Assembly: GCA_025517465.1 (NCBI GenBank)
Contig: JAOPKE010000012.1
Location: 57,451-121,450 of the forward strand
Direction of reading: 5' to 3'
Origin: Halobacteria archaeon HArc-gm2
GTDB lineage: Archaea > Halobacteriota > Halobacteria > Halobacteriales > Haloarculaceae
Length of the DNA: 64,000 nt
Below the pieces are notes generated by a model. The model saw only the letters and a program-made list of their open reading frames with translations, did no database searches and was not told where the DNA came from. Of this stretch, positions 44,027 through 51,605 are shown in pieces (the first letter of the stretch is position 1; every line of letters begins with the position of its first letter). Position numbers and translations under genes: made by a program.

Positions 44027-44887
44027 TCACTGTGTGAGTGACGGTTCGAGGTTGTAAACGGCGGCTGTGAGCGCCAGTTCGCGGAATTCGCGGTACCAGG
44101 CGCGCGGCCTGACAGCGGATCCATATCGGCACTTGATGGCCGAAAAGGCGGTCTCGATCATCCAGCGCTGCCCGTAGAGCCCGCTGTCCAACCGTGCGTC
44201 GTGTGCGTGGTCGTAGTGTGCGAACAACCGGTGTCGGATCAGGGGCCGGACGCCGTTGGCGCGGAGTGCGTCCCGCAGCGATTGGTCGTCGTAGCCTTTG
44301 TCGCCGGCCAGACTTTCTATTTCCGCCGTATTTCGGAGCGCTACCCGATGGCCCACCTGGGTGTCGTGTGGCCAGTGTGCCGAGCAGTGGACGTCGAGGA
44401 CGGCACACGACTCCGTATCGACCAGGGCCGTCGCTTTCAGCGTCCGTATGTGGCGATCCGAGCGTGTCACGTAGTGGCTGGATGCCACCTGACGGTCGAA
44501 AAACGTGGCATCCAGTGCACTATGATCGCCCGGATCGCAGCGGGCTGCGGACCGCCGGAGCAGCTGGCGCCAGACACGCATCGGCGCCCGCTCGAACGAC
44601 CGCCATAGCGTCGAAGGCGCCGGAAACGCCGACCGCGCCAGCTGCAACAAACCACAGACGCGATCCATCTCACTCGCCCAGTCGACGATTTCCCGGTACG
44701 TCGCGTCCATGTTGATCCGCAAGAAATGCAGCGTAACGTGCTTCCAGGCAGCAAATCCGTTGCCAGCCGGATCACTTACCGCCGTGGGGCTGGCGGCACA
44801 GCGCTTTTGAGCCAGCGACACTGCTTGTGTAACGAAGCGGAAGAGGGTCTTAGACACACTCGTCTTCCGCTTCGCTTCTCCCTTCAC
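44027..44887 (-). CDS. IS5-family transposase (haloarchaeal ISH type)
   Basis: 286 residues from ATG 44887. DDE catalytic residues D126 (ALDATFFDR), D196 (LAGDKGYDD) and E245 (WMIETAFSAIKCRYG) in IS5-family context. The gene looks intact and fills the space between the left terminal repeat and the inner right repeat. It catalyses cut-and-paste movement of the element. It is oriented against the P450 and TetR genes. Confidence 0.93.
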   Translation of the reverse strand: MKGEAKRKTSVSKTLFRFVTQAVSLAQKRCAASPTAVSDPAGNGFAAWKHVTLHFLRINMDATYREIVDWASEMDRVCGLLQLARSAFPAPSTLWRSFERAPMRVWRQLLRRSAARCDPGDHSALDATFFDRQVASSHYVTRSDRHIRTLKATALVDTESCAVLDVHCSAHWPHDTQVGHRVALRNTAEIESLAGDKGYDDQSLRDALRANGVRPLIRHRLFAHYDHAHDARLDSGLYGQRWMIETAFSAIKCRYGSAVRPRAWYREFRELALTAAVYNLEPSLTQ

Positions 44888-44913
44888 AGCGACGCTATCC
44901 GCTCGCCGTCTCT

Positions 44914-44929
44914 GGATTCAACAGAGCAG
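44914..44929 (-). repeat. Inner right terminal repeat
   Basis: Reads CTGCTCTGTTGAATCC on the minus strand, followed outward by AAATATCACA. It is the nearest right end to the transposase. Confidence 0.65.
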
Positions 44930-45102
44930 AAATATCACAGATAGGTGAGCTAGATCGCCTCTGATAGAGGCGAGTTCCAATAAGTAGGCTATTGTCCTGT
45001 GATTTTCTATCAGAGCCGAATAACACTATGAGATAGGCCTATATCGAAGTTGGTCAAACTGCTTGTTCTCCCCGATGCGCTTGGCCTACTCAACAAACGT
45101 AT

Positions 45103-45354
45103 TTAGTTAGCATATCTGTAAAAAGATACACCAATTAAAAGTATAAGATCCAGAATGAGTGTCATCAGAAGTCCAAAGGCGAATAAGATTATAAAGCATA
45201 GACCAGCTGTAAGAATACCTGCAGTGACTCTGCTCACCCAAGTATTTGAGGAGAGAGATATAGAAACGTAAAATCCAATTCCCACTTGTGCAGCGAACAA
45301 AAGAATGGCAAATGGAGGAAGGGCAAACGGAGGAACGGGTATCACAGATGTCAA
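45103..45354 (-). CDS. Putative small membrane protein in the transposon passenger segment
   Basis: Up to 83 residues; the first start is TTG 45354 and a GTG at 45345 is better. Three hydrophobic stretches (PPFALPPFAILLFAAQVGIGF, AGILTAGLCFIILFAFGLLM, LILDLILLIGVSFY) predict a membrane protein. Codons are much AT-richer than in neighbouring genes. No family recognised. It lies in the 44930-45483 passenger region and is the only open frame of note there. It may be real cargo or chance. Confidence 0.4.
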   Translation of the reverse strand: MTSVIPVPPFALPPFAILLFAAQVGIGFYVSISLSSNTWVSRVTAGILTAGLCFIILFAFGLLMTLILDLILLIGVSFYRYAN

Positions 45355-45483
45355 TCCAATCTCTGTTCCATTAATATTTTCCGCTTTCCAGAACCACTCC
45401 GTCGATCGAAGTCCGGTTGCGTGGATCCGGCATCATTGGAGTCTGACGACTGTGTCTTCAGTCTCGTTCCCCACGCCGTCTGT

Positions 45484-45499
45484 GGATTCAACAGACCAG
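45484..45499 (-). repeat. Outer right terminal repeat
   Basis: Reads CTGGTCTGTTGAATCC on the minus strand and is followed outward by ATGAAACAG, matching the left flank ATGAAA before 44001. Confidence 0.65.
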
Positions 45500-45545
45500 A
45501 TGAAACAGAAGTCTCATGATTCACGATCCCACCATGTAATTTACG

Positions 45546-46178
45546 ATGGGGACCACGTCAGGAACAGAACAACGAATCAGAGAAGCCGCGTTTCGCGCAC
45601 TGGCGAAACACGGATACGCTGATCTCTCGCTTACTGACATCGGCGAAGAACTGGGGCAGAACCCCTCGATACTATACCACTACTTCGATAGTAAAGACGA
45701 TCTGCTGCTCTCGATGCTCGAGGACTTCGTCGACATTTTTATCGGGAAACGGTCGACGGAGTCTGATGCCGACCCCGAAGCGACGTTACGACAGACGACA
45801 GATCAGATTCTTCATCCGAAGCAAATGCAGGTGGAAGCGGTGATGAACACCCCACCAGCGGACATCGAGACCGCGATGTCCCGGGTGTTCGTCGAGTTAT
45901 GGGCGCACGCCACGTGGGACGACGAGTTCCGGAACGAAACCACACAGGTCGAACGGAGCCTCCGAGAGATGATCGCCCAGACGATACGGACCGGCATAGA
46001 CCAGGGGGACTTTCGTCAGGTCGATGCCGAACTGACGGCGGATCACATCCTGTTCCTGCTCATGCAAGGCGTTCACACGCGCGCAACGACGAATCAAGAG
46101 ACGTCAGTCGAACGCGTGCAAACGATTATCGATTCCATCATCGTCGATCTCAGGCGATCGAACGCCGATACTTCATAG
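45546..46178 (+). CDS. TetR/AcrR-family transcriptional repressor
   Basis: 210 residues from ATG 45546. The N-terminal HTH spans residues 9-55 (RIREAAFRALAKHGYADLSLTDIGEELG, then NPSILYHYFDSKDDLL), the classical TetR DNA-binding domain. A helical ligand domain follows. Before transposon insertion it would have lain about 75 nt after the P450 gene on the same strand, so it probably represses the P450 promoter through the palindrome at 42742. The last codons run straight into a pseudogene copy of the 37-kb membrane protein, so its C-terminus may have been altered by that join. Confidence 0.92.
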   Translation: MGTTSGTEQRIREAAFRALAKHGYADLSLTDIGEELGQNPSILYHYFDSKDDLLLSMLEDFVDIFIGKRSTESDADPEATLRQTTDQILHPKQMQVEAVMNTPPADIETAMSRVFVELWAHATWDDEFRNETTQVERSLREMIAQTIRTGIDQGDFRQVDAELTADHILFLLMQGVHTRATTNQETSVERVQTIIDSIIVDLRRSNADTS

Positions 46179-46479
46179 CGGGCGTCACTGGCGTCGGCGT
46201 CGCTACCGTGCTCGAACGTATCGCAGGCCTCGCAGGCTGGGCACTGCTGCCGTCACTCGCTGGGATTCAGTTCACGAAGTGTGTGTCCTGACGATCGTCC
46301 CGCCGTCGCTCGCGTTCTACGAGATCAGATTCGTCACCCCATTCCCCGAGTCGTTCGGAAAGATTGCCGAGCTGTTCGCGTTTGTGGCGGTGTTCGTTCT
46401 CGGAACGACCACTGTCGCAGCCAACATCGGATATCTCTCGGTGGTTGCCTTGCGCCGCAGTGCTGGTAGCTCGCTTTGA
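46177..46479 (+). pseudogene. Frameshifted partial copy of the membrane protein at 37018-37611
   Basis: Translating in one frame gives GVTGVGVATVLERI and LPSLAGIQFTKC. After a two-base insertion near 46280 (tgtgtgtcctg against tgtttcctg at 37 kb) a second frame continues LTIVPPSLAFYEIRF, then TTTVAANIGYLSVVALRR. These match residues about 80-177 of the protein encoded near 37250-37545, also clearly at the DNA level. The 5' half is missing. The copy begins exactly at the TetR stop region, suggesting a recombination joint. Confidence 0.8.
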
Positions 46480-46495
46480 TCGCCGGAACGAGACC

Positions 46496-46502
46496 GATTT
46501 AG
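46496..46502 (+). promoter_or_regulatory. TATA-type box of the small Tat lipoprotein gene
   Basis: gatttag lies 26-32 nt before ATG 46528. Confidence 0.45.
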
Positions 46503-46527
46503 TACCAGCCCATCCATCGCGGATACT

Positions 46528-46911
46528 ATGCGACGAAGGACCGTCCTCTCTACCCTCGGTGTCGGAGGGGTGACCTTTCTTTCAGGCTGTGACTCCCAAG
46601 ACCGTGAGAACGAGATAGATCTCACGGTGCGAAACGACAGTCAACCGGAGATTACACTGGACCTCTTCTTGACTACCGACGAGTTTGAAACAGTCTTCTC
46701 GGCACAGTATACCCTCGCTGGGGAGAAAGCGGACGAATCAAAGAGCTTCTATGGAACTGCCAGCCGAGTCCACGCTATCGTAAACGAATCGGAGGTAGCA
46801 GTGGAAAATTTCGTGCCGCAACCATGTTCCGGGACGAACACCATACCCGTTGGTGTTTCGTACAGTCCCGAAGGAGAAATCCACATCGGGGCTGCGTGTT
46901 CGGGCCAATAG
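46528..46911 (+). CDS. Small Tat lipoprotein, function unknown
   Basis: 127 residues from ATG 46528 with a TATA-like box at 46496. MRRRTVLSTLGVGGVTFLSGC is a twin-arginine signal with lipobox cysteine C21. The mature domain is about 105 residues, apparently all-beta, with two further Cys (QPCSGTN and GAACSGQ at the very end) that could pair. Similar small Tat lipoproteins are common in haloarchaea, but I assign no role. It stands alone between the pseudogene and the PIN/antitoxin pair. Confidence 0.75.
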   Translation: MRRRTVLSTLGVGGVTFLSGCDSQDRENEIDLTVRNDSQPEITLDLFLTTDEFETVFSAQYTLAGEKADESKSFYGTASRVHAIVNESEVAVENFVPQPCSGTNTIPVGVSYSPEGEIHIGAACSGQ

Positions 46912-47011
46912 GCCAGTACCACACACTAACAAGAGCTCATGTAGTAACCGATATCCAGCGCACAAATAGAGGTATTACTCCAGAGGATTACCTCTTGAGC
47001 CAACTTGAAGG

Positions 47012-47491
47012 CTAGCTGGAGCAGTCCACAAACCTGATAGAGATATTCTGAAAGTGCTGGTGAGGGTCGAACCGAGAAAATTCGCGGTCGGCCGTCACTA
47101 TTGTACTCTCCGGTGTATCTGGCTGCTGGGCAAGTTGATGTGCGTACACTAGAATCGGCACATCCTTAGCTTGAATACCGAGCACTTCTGCCATCATTTC
47201 TACCCGGTCATCACGACGACGAACGCCCAGATCCATCTGTCTGAGTTCTTCTTGCGTCGGGCCGTGGACGGTGTGATTCTCGTGCACTATTGCTGCGAAC
47301 TCTGTCTGAGCGCTATCAATTACTTCTTGATCTAGATCTGCGCGCTGCAGATTCTCCATAACTTCGTCGAAGATATAGGCGCTCACTCCGACGTGGACGG
47401 GGTTGTGGATCACTTCGTCAATAAGGGCGATTGCTTCCTCACAGCCCCCCACTAACCCGTGAATCCAGATATTAGAATCGTAGACGTCCAT
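47012..47491 (-). CDS. PIN-domain protein, VapC-like toxin candidate
   Basis: 159 residues from ATG 47491. The PIN nuclease acidic residues are visible: MDVYDSNIWI (first Asp), DEVMENL (Glu), VPILVYA with preceding KD, and IVTADREFSRFD near the C-terminus. Such proteins cleave RNA and usually form toxin-antitoxin modules. The 58-residue gene 5 nt upstream on the same strand fits the antitoxin slot. The pair lies between accessory genes, which is typical for such modules. Confidence 0.85.
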   Translation of the reverse strand: MDVYDSNIWIHGLVGGCEEAIALIDEVIHNPVHVGVSAYIFDEVMENLQRADLDQEVIDSAQTEFAAIVHENHTVHGPTQEELRQMDLGVRRRDDRVEMMAEVLGIQAKDVPILVYAHQLAQQPDTPESTIVTADREFSRFDPHQHFQNISIRFVDCSS

Positions 47492-47496
47492 ACCGC

Positions 47497-47673
47497 CTAC
47501 TGCGACAATTCACGATCTGAGACAGCAGTAGAGTCCGTATCGGTATCGGATAGCATCCGCTCGACATCCCAATCGAACTCCTCGGCGAGTTCCCGAACGT
47601 TCTCCCACGCTTCGTCAGAGGAGACACCGCGTTGACGGGCGTGGTTTAAAATTCGGGCTGTCTCTTCACTCAT
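47497..47673 (-). CDS. 58-residue antitoxin candidate paired with the PIN protein
   Basis: Starts at ATG 47673 and ends at TAG 47497, 5 nt before the PIN gene ATG. The sequence begins MSEETARILNHARQRGVS and continues AWENVRELAEEFDWDVERML, an acidic, predicted mainly helical protein. Small acidic proteins directly before a PIN gene are usually its antitoxin. No ribbon-helix-helix or AbrB motif is obvious, so the DNA-binding type is unknown. Confidence 0.7.
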   Translation of the reverse strand: MSEETARILNHARQRGVSSDEAWENVRELAEEFDWDVERMLSDTDTDSTAVSDRELSQ

Positions 47674-47828
47674 CGTACCTCATTCTAACTACGAGGAATG
47701 CATAAAGATTCGGTTGAGTCGCACCGGTGACTGGCGAGTTCAGGTTTGTGAGTGACTGGCCTGCAGAATTGTATCCTGCTTTAGCACGGGCTTTCGTTCC
47801 ATCGAAGCCAAGAATGGCTTCGAACGCA

Positions 47829-48737
47829 CTATGCAGGACTCTCGGCGTCCCGGACTGCATCCAGCAAGTGCCTCCGAAGCAAGTCCGCCGCCAGCGCGCC
47901 TGTCACGTGCCCCTTCTCGATCACCGCGACGGGAAACCCTTCGTAGCACGACCGCTGGACGTCGTACTCGACGATCCGGTCGTATCTCCCGAGCAACGGC
48001 GCGCAGTCGTCGGCCTCGACGGCGCGGAACTCGTCGGTGAAGTCGAGTACGTCGCGCAGGCGGTCCGGCCGACACAGGGCCGAGTCGGCCACCAGATGCC
48101 GGTAGACCGACGAGACGAACAGCTCGCCGAACGCCGCGCCGGCGAGCAACGGGACGTACCGGTCCGCCGTCCCGAAGCAGGCCCGGTGGAGGTTCGCGGC
48201 GAACCCGCCGAGACTCACCCCGGCGAGGACCACCGGCGCCTCGCTCCGATCGGCCAGGTCGGCCCTGATGGCCTCGAACAGCGCCGCCGAGGACGCACAC
48301 ATCCCGACGAAGTTCCCCAGGTCGCCCAGGGCCCGCGCGTACTCGGTCGACGACCGGTCGTGGAAGGGGGCCCGAACGCCGACGATGTTGACGGGCAACT
48401 CGTCCTCGTGGCCGACGAAGAGGCCGCGGAACGAACTCGACGCGAAGCGCCCGAACTCGAAGGGGTGCTCGCCGCTCCCGTGGTGGTAGACGACGGTGGG
48501 ATACGCCGGCCCGCGCCACTGCCAGGGCATGTACGCCGCCTCGAACGTTCCGAGCGGCGTATCGACGTCGACGGCGTGCTGGCCTGCAGCCGTGGCGTTC
48601 TCGACCGTGGCCTCGGCGTCGGGCGTGACGTCGACGAGTGGCGGGACGTCGAGTGAGCGCTCGAAGAGTTTCTGGTCGCGGGTGAGGAGTCCACTGAGTC
48701 GGATCGCGACGACGTCGACGAGTTCGTGGTAGTTCAT
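47829..48737 (-). CDS. Alpha/beta hydrolase, function unknown
   Basis: 302 residues from ATG 48737. Alpha/beta-hydrolase marks are VVYHHGSGEHP (oxyanion-hole HG region) and the nucleophile elbow GVSLGGFAANL, with a catalytic His probably in EKGHVTG near the C-terminus. No lid or substrate motif narrows the role. It has GC-rich, ordinary haloarchaeal codon use, unlike some nearby accessory genes. It lies alone between the toxin pair and the secretion operon. Confidence 0.85.
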   Translation of the reverse strand: MNYHELVDVVAIRLSGLLTRDQKLFERSLDVPPLVDVTPDAEATVENATAAGQHAVDVDTPLGTFEAAYMPWQWRGPAYPTVVYHHGSGEHPFEFGRFASSSFRGLFVGHEDELPVNIVGVRAPFHDRSSTEYARALGDLGNFVGMCASSAALFEAIRADLADRSEAPVVLAGVSLGGFAANLHRACFGTADRYVPLLAGAAFGELFVSSVYRHLVADSALCRPDRLRDVLDFTDEFRAVEADDCAPLLGRYDRIVEYDVQRSCYEGFPVAVIEKGHVTGALAADLLRRHLLDAVRDAESPA

Positions 48738-49456
48738 TCGTGGTTCGGCGGTCGAATCGGTGCCGCATCGTTTGTCGTCCGGTCAAGGCCTGCATTGAAA
48801 CCGTCGTCGGGAACCATCAATGTTGCACGCTACGTGCTGGCCGGCTTTCAGCGTTGGTGAGATGAGTGACCAGCGCAATAGACCGACTGCCACGGTGAGG
48901 GGTCACCGAAATGGGCGGTGGGACCGACAAGATTCCCAGGCCAGGGATACCCGACCACCGCCCGTGTATGGAGTCGGCCGGTAGCTGACACGGTACCGGC
49001 ACTGGGAGGTAGTCTTGCATGGATAAAGATCCAGGTGCCAGTTTCCAGATTGTGGAAACGTCACTTGCACTTACCGTGAACTCAGCATCGTAAGTCGAGA
49101 CACCGGCCGCTCACTGCAGTTCTTTCTCAGAAGAGCGTCCAGTGGAACCAGCGCACCCACCCATATATTCATCTAATCCAATATTAAACCAACATATTGA
49201 CATCATATACATACCAGATAGTGTCGATGGACTGAACGATGGGAGTCGGCGGGATATGGACTGATTACGTCGAACGGGTGCGAAAGGTAGCCCGAAATTC
49301 GCACCCACGCGACGTTCTGGGACGACTCGAACCAGTGTATACGGACTCGTGGCCACGTCTGACTATGGGCTGCGTTACCGACTGCTTCCGTCACTGGATT
49401 CGTACGAGTCGATCTGCATCCACCTGTTGGCTCCTACTGCCTACTATCGAACGTAG
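48738..49456. other. Gene-free region before the secretion operon
   Basis: 719 bp with no supportable protein. The left part is GC-rich and contains nested inverted repeats (see 48866-48963). The right part, especially 49155-49225, is AT-rich and probably contains the promoter of the six-gene operon starting at 49457, some 230 nt upstream, or a promoter for a lost gene. Confidence 0.5.
48866..48963. ncRNA. Candidate structured RNA or regulatory structure
   Basis: Perfect inverted repeats: GGGCGGTGG (48913-48921) with CCACCGCCC (48955-48963), enclosing TCCC/GGGA (48934-48947), and adjacent GTGACC (48866-48871) with GGTCAC (48901-48906). Together they fold into a compact two-hairpin structure in DNA without a coding frame. 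It matches no RNA family I recognise. The strand is undecidable. Confidence 0.3.
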
Positions 49457-49870
49457 ATGAAGATGAAATCTAATGCTGACACAGCAGACCAAGGGGGTAT
49501 CGAACAGACGAATCGACGTGTGGGGCGTCGAGCACTCTTCACAGTTGTCGTCGTCTCACTACTCGCCGCCGAACCGGCGCTGGCCCAGACCAGCGCGGTC
49601 TGTGAGGCAGACGGTCTCCCGGAGGTCATCTCCGGGTTCTTCCAGTTGACGACCGGCATCGGCGTCATCGGCGCCGTCGCCGTCTGGCAGGGGGACTCTC
49701 TCCTCGAGATGTTCACGGTGAGCCCGGACCAGCGCGAGCGACTGAAGCGTCACAAGCGCGTCGCGTTGAAGTCCGTCGTCATCCTGCTGGGGCTGGGCCC
49801 GCTGTACACGGTCGCCGGCTCGATGATGGGCCTGCCGCTCGCGGAGTGTGTCGATCTTGTTCCGTGGTAA
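49457..49870 (+). CDS. Pilin-like (VirB2-type) small membrane protein of a type IV secretion-like operon
   Basis: 137 residues from ATG 49457. A signal-like helix (ALFTVVVVSLLAAEPALAQ) with a probable cleavage after ALA is followed by one helix (VISGFFQLTTGIGVIGAVAVW), a basic loop (RERLKRHKRVALK) and a second helix (VVILLGLGPLYTVAGSMMG). Cleaved signal plus two helices and a short cytoplasmic loop is the architecture of VirB2/TrbC pilins. It is the first gene of the operon and overlaps the next by 23 bp. The assignment rests on architecture and context, not sequence identity. Confidence 0.65.
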   Translation: MKMKSNADTADQGGIEQTNRRVGRRALFTVVVVSLLAAEPALAQTSAVCEADGLPEVISGFFQLTTGIGVIGAVAVWQGDSLLEMFTVSPDQRERLKRHKRVALKSVVILLGLGPLYTVAGSMMGLPLAECVDLVPW

Positions 49871-51605
49871 GCCCGCGAGCGCGCAGTCCATTCACGCGGT
49901 CGCCATCCTCGGCGTCGCGTTTTGTGTAGTCGGGAGTCTCCTCGCGACCACGGGGAGTGCTCGGCCACCTGCGACGCCAGACCCAGGCGATAGTCCGCTG
50001 ACTGCGAACGAAACGGCGACGCTCTGGTCGAAGGCCGACGACGAGTGTCGGCTCGACGAGACGGCAAACCGGTCGATGCGAGAGCTTTCGCGGTGTACGG
50101 ACGTCACGTTCAAGGAACCGCCACACACCGCAGCAACGTGGACACGGTCTGATTTCGCGGAGCTGTCACCGGGTGACCGGTCCACTTCAGTCCATCCGCC
50201 CGACGCCGAGTTGACCGATAACCGGTCGATCGTCGACGCGCACGCCAGCCTCTTCGCGGCCCATCCGTCGACGCGTCTCCACCGGGACCCCGGTGACACG
50301 ACGCTATACGTCGCCCCGAACGGGACGGTTCGGGGGCTCGTCGACTACCGAGTTCGGTTACCGGGCAACCGTTCGGCAGGGAACCGCTCGGTCGAGTGGG
50401 GCGTCGCCGACCACGGTGTGACTGCGGTTCGGCTCCTGTCTGGCGACGACGTCGTCGCGAGGAGTGACGGGAGCCAGACGCCCGTCGTCGACTACACGCT
50501 CGGGGATAGCGGGTCGACGACGCTGACGCTCGAAGCCGATATCGAGGTTGAGTTACGAGGAGAGGTCTCGGTGGGTGAGGGGAGTGCGGAGCGAAGCGGG
50601 TCGATATCGCGGACTGACACAGTGACCGTCACCGACTCCATCGACGTCTCCGTCTACGATCTCGGCGCGTACAGCTACGAGGCGACGTACCCCAACGGCG
50701 ATACCGGGCTGGCCATCCACCAGACCGCGCCGTGGCACGGATTCGCATTCGGTGGAGATGATAGCGGGCGCGTCCGGGGCGTCTGGCGATACTACACCGC
50801 CCGGGACACTGGCTGGGACGTCCTCAACGCCTCGTCCGCTGGCGGAACGACACAACGGCCTTCGGATGCACTCCCCGTGTACGTGCACGCGTATCCCGCG
50901 CACGTCGGTCCGCGTGCGGAACCGATCCGTGATGGACCGACGCTCGTCGATACGTGGGGAACGGGTCACGGATCGCCGGCGTCGTCGATGCACGAGAACG
51001 TCACCGTCGGCGTCGTCGACGGGCCGTACAACCGAACCGACGGGCTGGCCGTGCGCCACGACGACGTCGACGCCAACGACATCGTCGTCACCGGTATCGT
51101 CCGTAACGTCACGGCCAGACCCAGCACGTTCGTCGGGCAGGAGACCCGGACCATCCGACGGAGCAACCTCACGATCGAACGGATCGACACCGATGGTGAG
51201 TCCGCGACGCTCCGGATCGAACTTCGAGACGAAACGACGGGGGCCCCTATCGTCCTCGACAATCCAATCCTGGAGGAACGGTCGGCCACGCCGATCGGGG
51301 TCAAACCCCGCGACGGGTACATCACCGTCGCCGACCAGCGCGTTCGGACGAACACCTCCGGAGTTGTTGTCGTGACTGTCGACGAACCGGGTTCGTACAC
51401 AGCGAGCTACGAACCAGAGTCCTGGCGAGCGAACGACCCTGCCTACGTGGGTGACAGCGATAGCGTCTCCTGGCATCCGCTGTGGACGGTCTCGGAGTGG
51501 CTTCGGCTGCTCTATCACGGGGCTATCGCGTTCGCGCCGTTCCTCGTCGCACTGTACGCAGGCTATCGAATTAGCGCGTTTCTGCAGATCGACCAGTATT
51601 CATGA
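49848..51605 (+). CDS. Large exported membrane-anchored protein of the secretion operon
   Basis: 585 residues from GTG 49848, inside the end of the pilin-like gene. An N-terminal hydrophobic helix (AVAILGVAFCVVGSLLATTG) and a C-terminal one (GAIAFAPFLVALYAGYRISAF) bracket about 530 extracellular residues rich in Asp, Thr and Ser, with several Asn-x-Ser/Thr sites. The region contains beta-rich segments and no enzyme motif. By position it could be a surface adhesin or outer component of the conjugation machine. The 3' end overlaps the lipoprotein gene by 4 bp (ATGA). Confidence 0.75.
   Translation: MSILFRGKPASAQSIHAVAILGVAFCVVGSLLATTGSARPPATPDPGDSPLTANETATLWSKADDECRLDETANRSMRELSRCTDVTFKEPPHTAATWTRSDFAELSPGDRSTSVHPPDAELTDNRSIVDAHASLFAAHPSTRLHRDPGDTTLYVAPNGTVRGLVDYRVRLPGNRSAGNRSVEWGVADHGVTAVRLLSGDDVVARSDGSQTPVVDYTLGDSGSTTLTLEADIEVELRGEVSVGEGSAERSGSISRTDTVTVTDSIDVSVYDLGAYSYEATYPNGDTGLAIHQTAPWHGFAFGGDDSGRVRGVWRYYTARDTGWDVLNASSAGGTTQRPSDALPVYVHAYPAHVGPRAEPIRDGPTLVDTWGTGHGSPASSMHENVTVGVVDGPYNRTDGLAVRHDDVDANDIVVTGIVRNVTARPSTFVGQETRTIRRSNLTIERIDTDGESATLRIELRDETTGAPIVLDNPILEERSATPIGVKPRDGYITVADQRVRTNTSGVVVVTVDEPGSYTASYEPESWRANDPAYVGDSDSVSWHPLWTVSEWLRLLYHGAIAFAPFLVALYAGYRISAFLQIDQYS

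Larger units (their letters stand above)
43991..45505. mobile_element. IS5-type transposon with 10-bp flanking direct repeats and a passenger segment
   Basis: Left terminal repeat CTGCCTTGTTGAATCC at 44001-44016. Two matching right ends exist in inverted orientation: CTGCTCTGTTGAATCC at 44914-44929 and CTGGTCTGTTGAATCC at 45484-45499. The outer pair is flanked by direct repeats CCAGATGAAA (43991-44000 and 45496-45505; the first four bases of the right copy overlap the terminal repeat, so at least ATGAAA is duplicated). The inner pair is flanked at most by AAA. The mobile unit is therefore probably about 1.5 kb: transposase plus 566 bp of extra AT-rich DNA. Deleting it leaves P450 and TetR genes about 75 nt apart. 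Confidence 0.75.

Noticed and set aside
45546..45560. Imperfect dyad CCACCATGTAA/TTTACGATGGGG at the TetR start as an autoregulatory operator
   Set aside because: The arms align only with a gap and do not resemble the P450 palindrome, so the evidence is too weak to list as a site.
48817..49020. 67-codon minus-strand frame in the intergenic region
   Set aside because: Coincides with the nested inverted repeats; no family, no upstream promoter. A structural role of the DNA or RNA seems more likely than coding.
49239..49460. 73-codon frame before the pilin-like gene
   Set aside because: Composition is not haloarchaeal-protein-like, conflicts with minus-strand frames of equal quality, and shows no motif.
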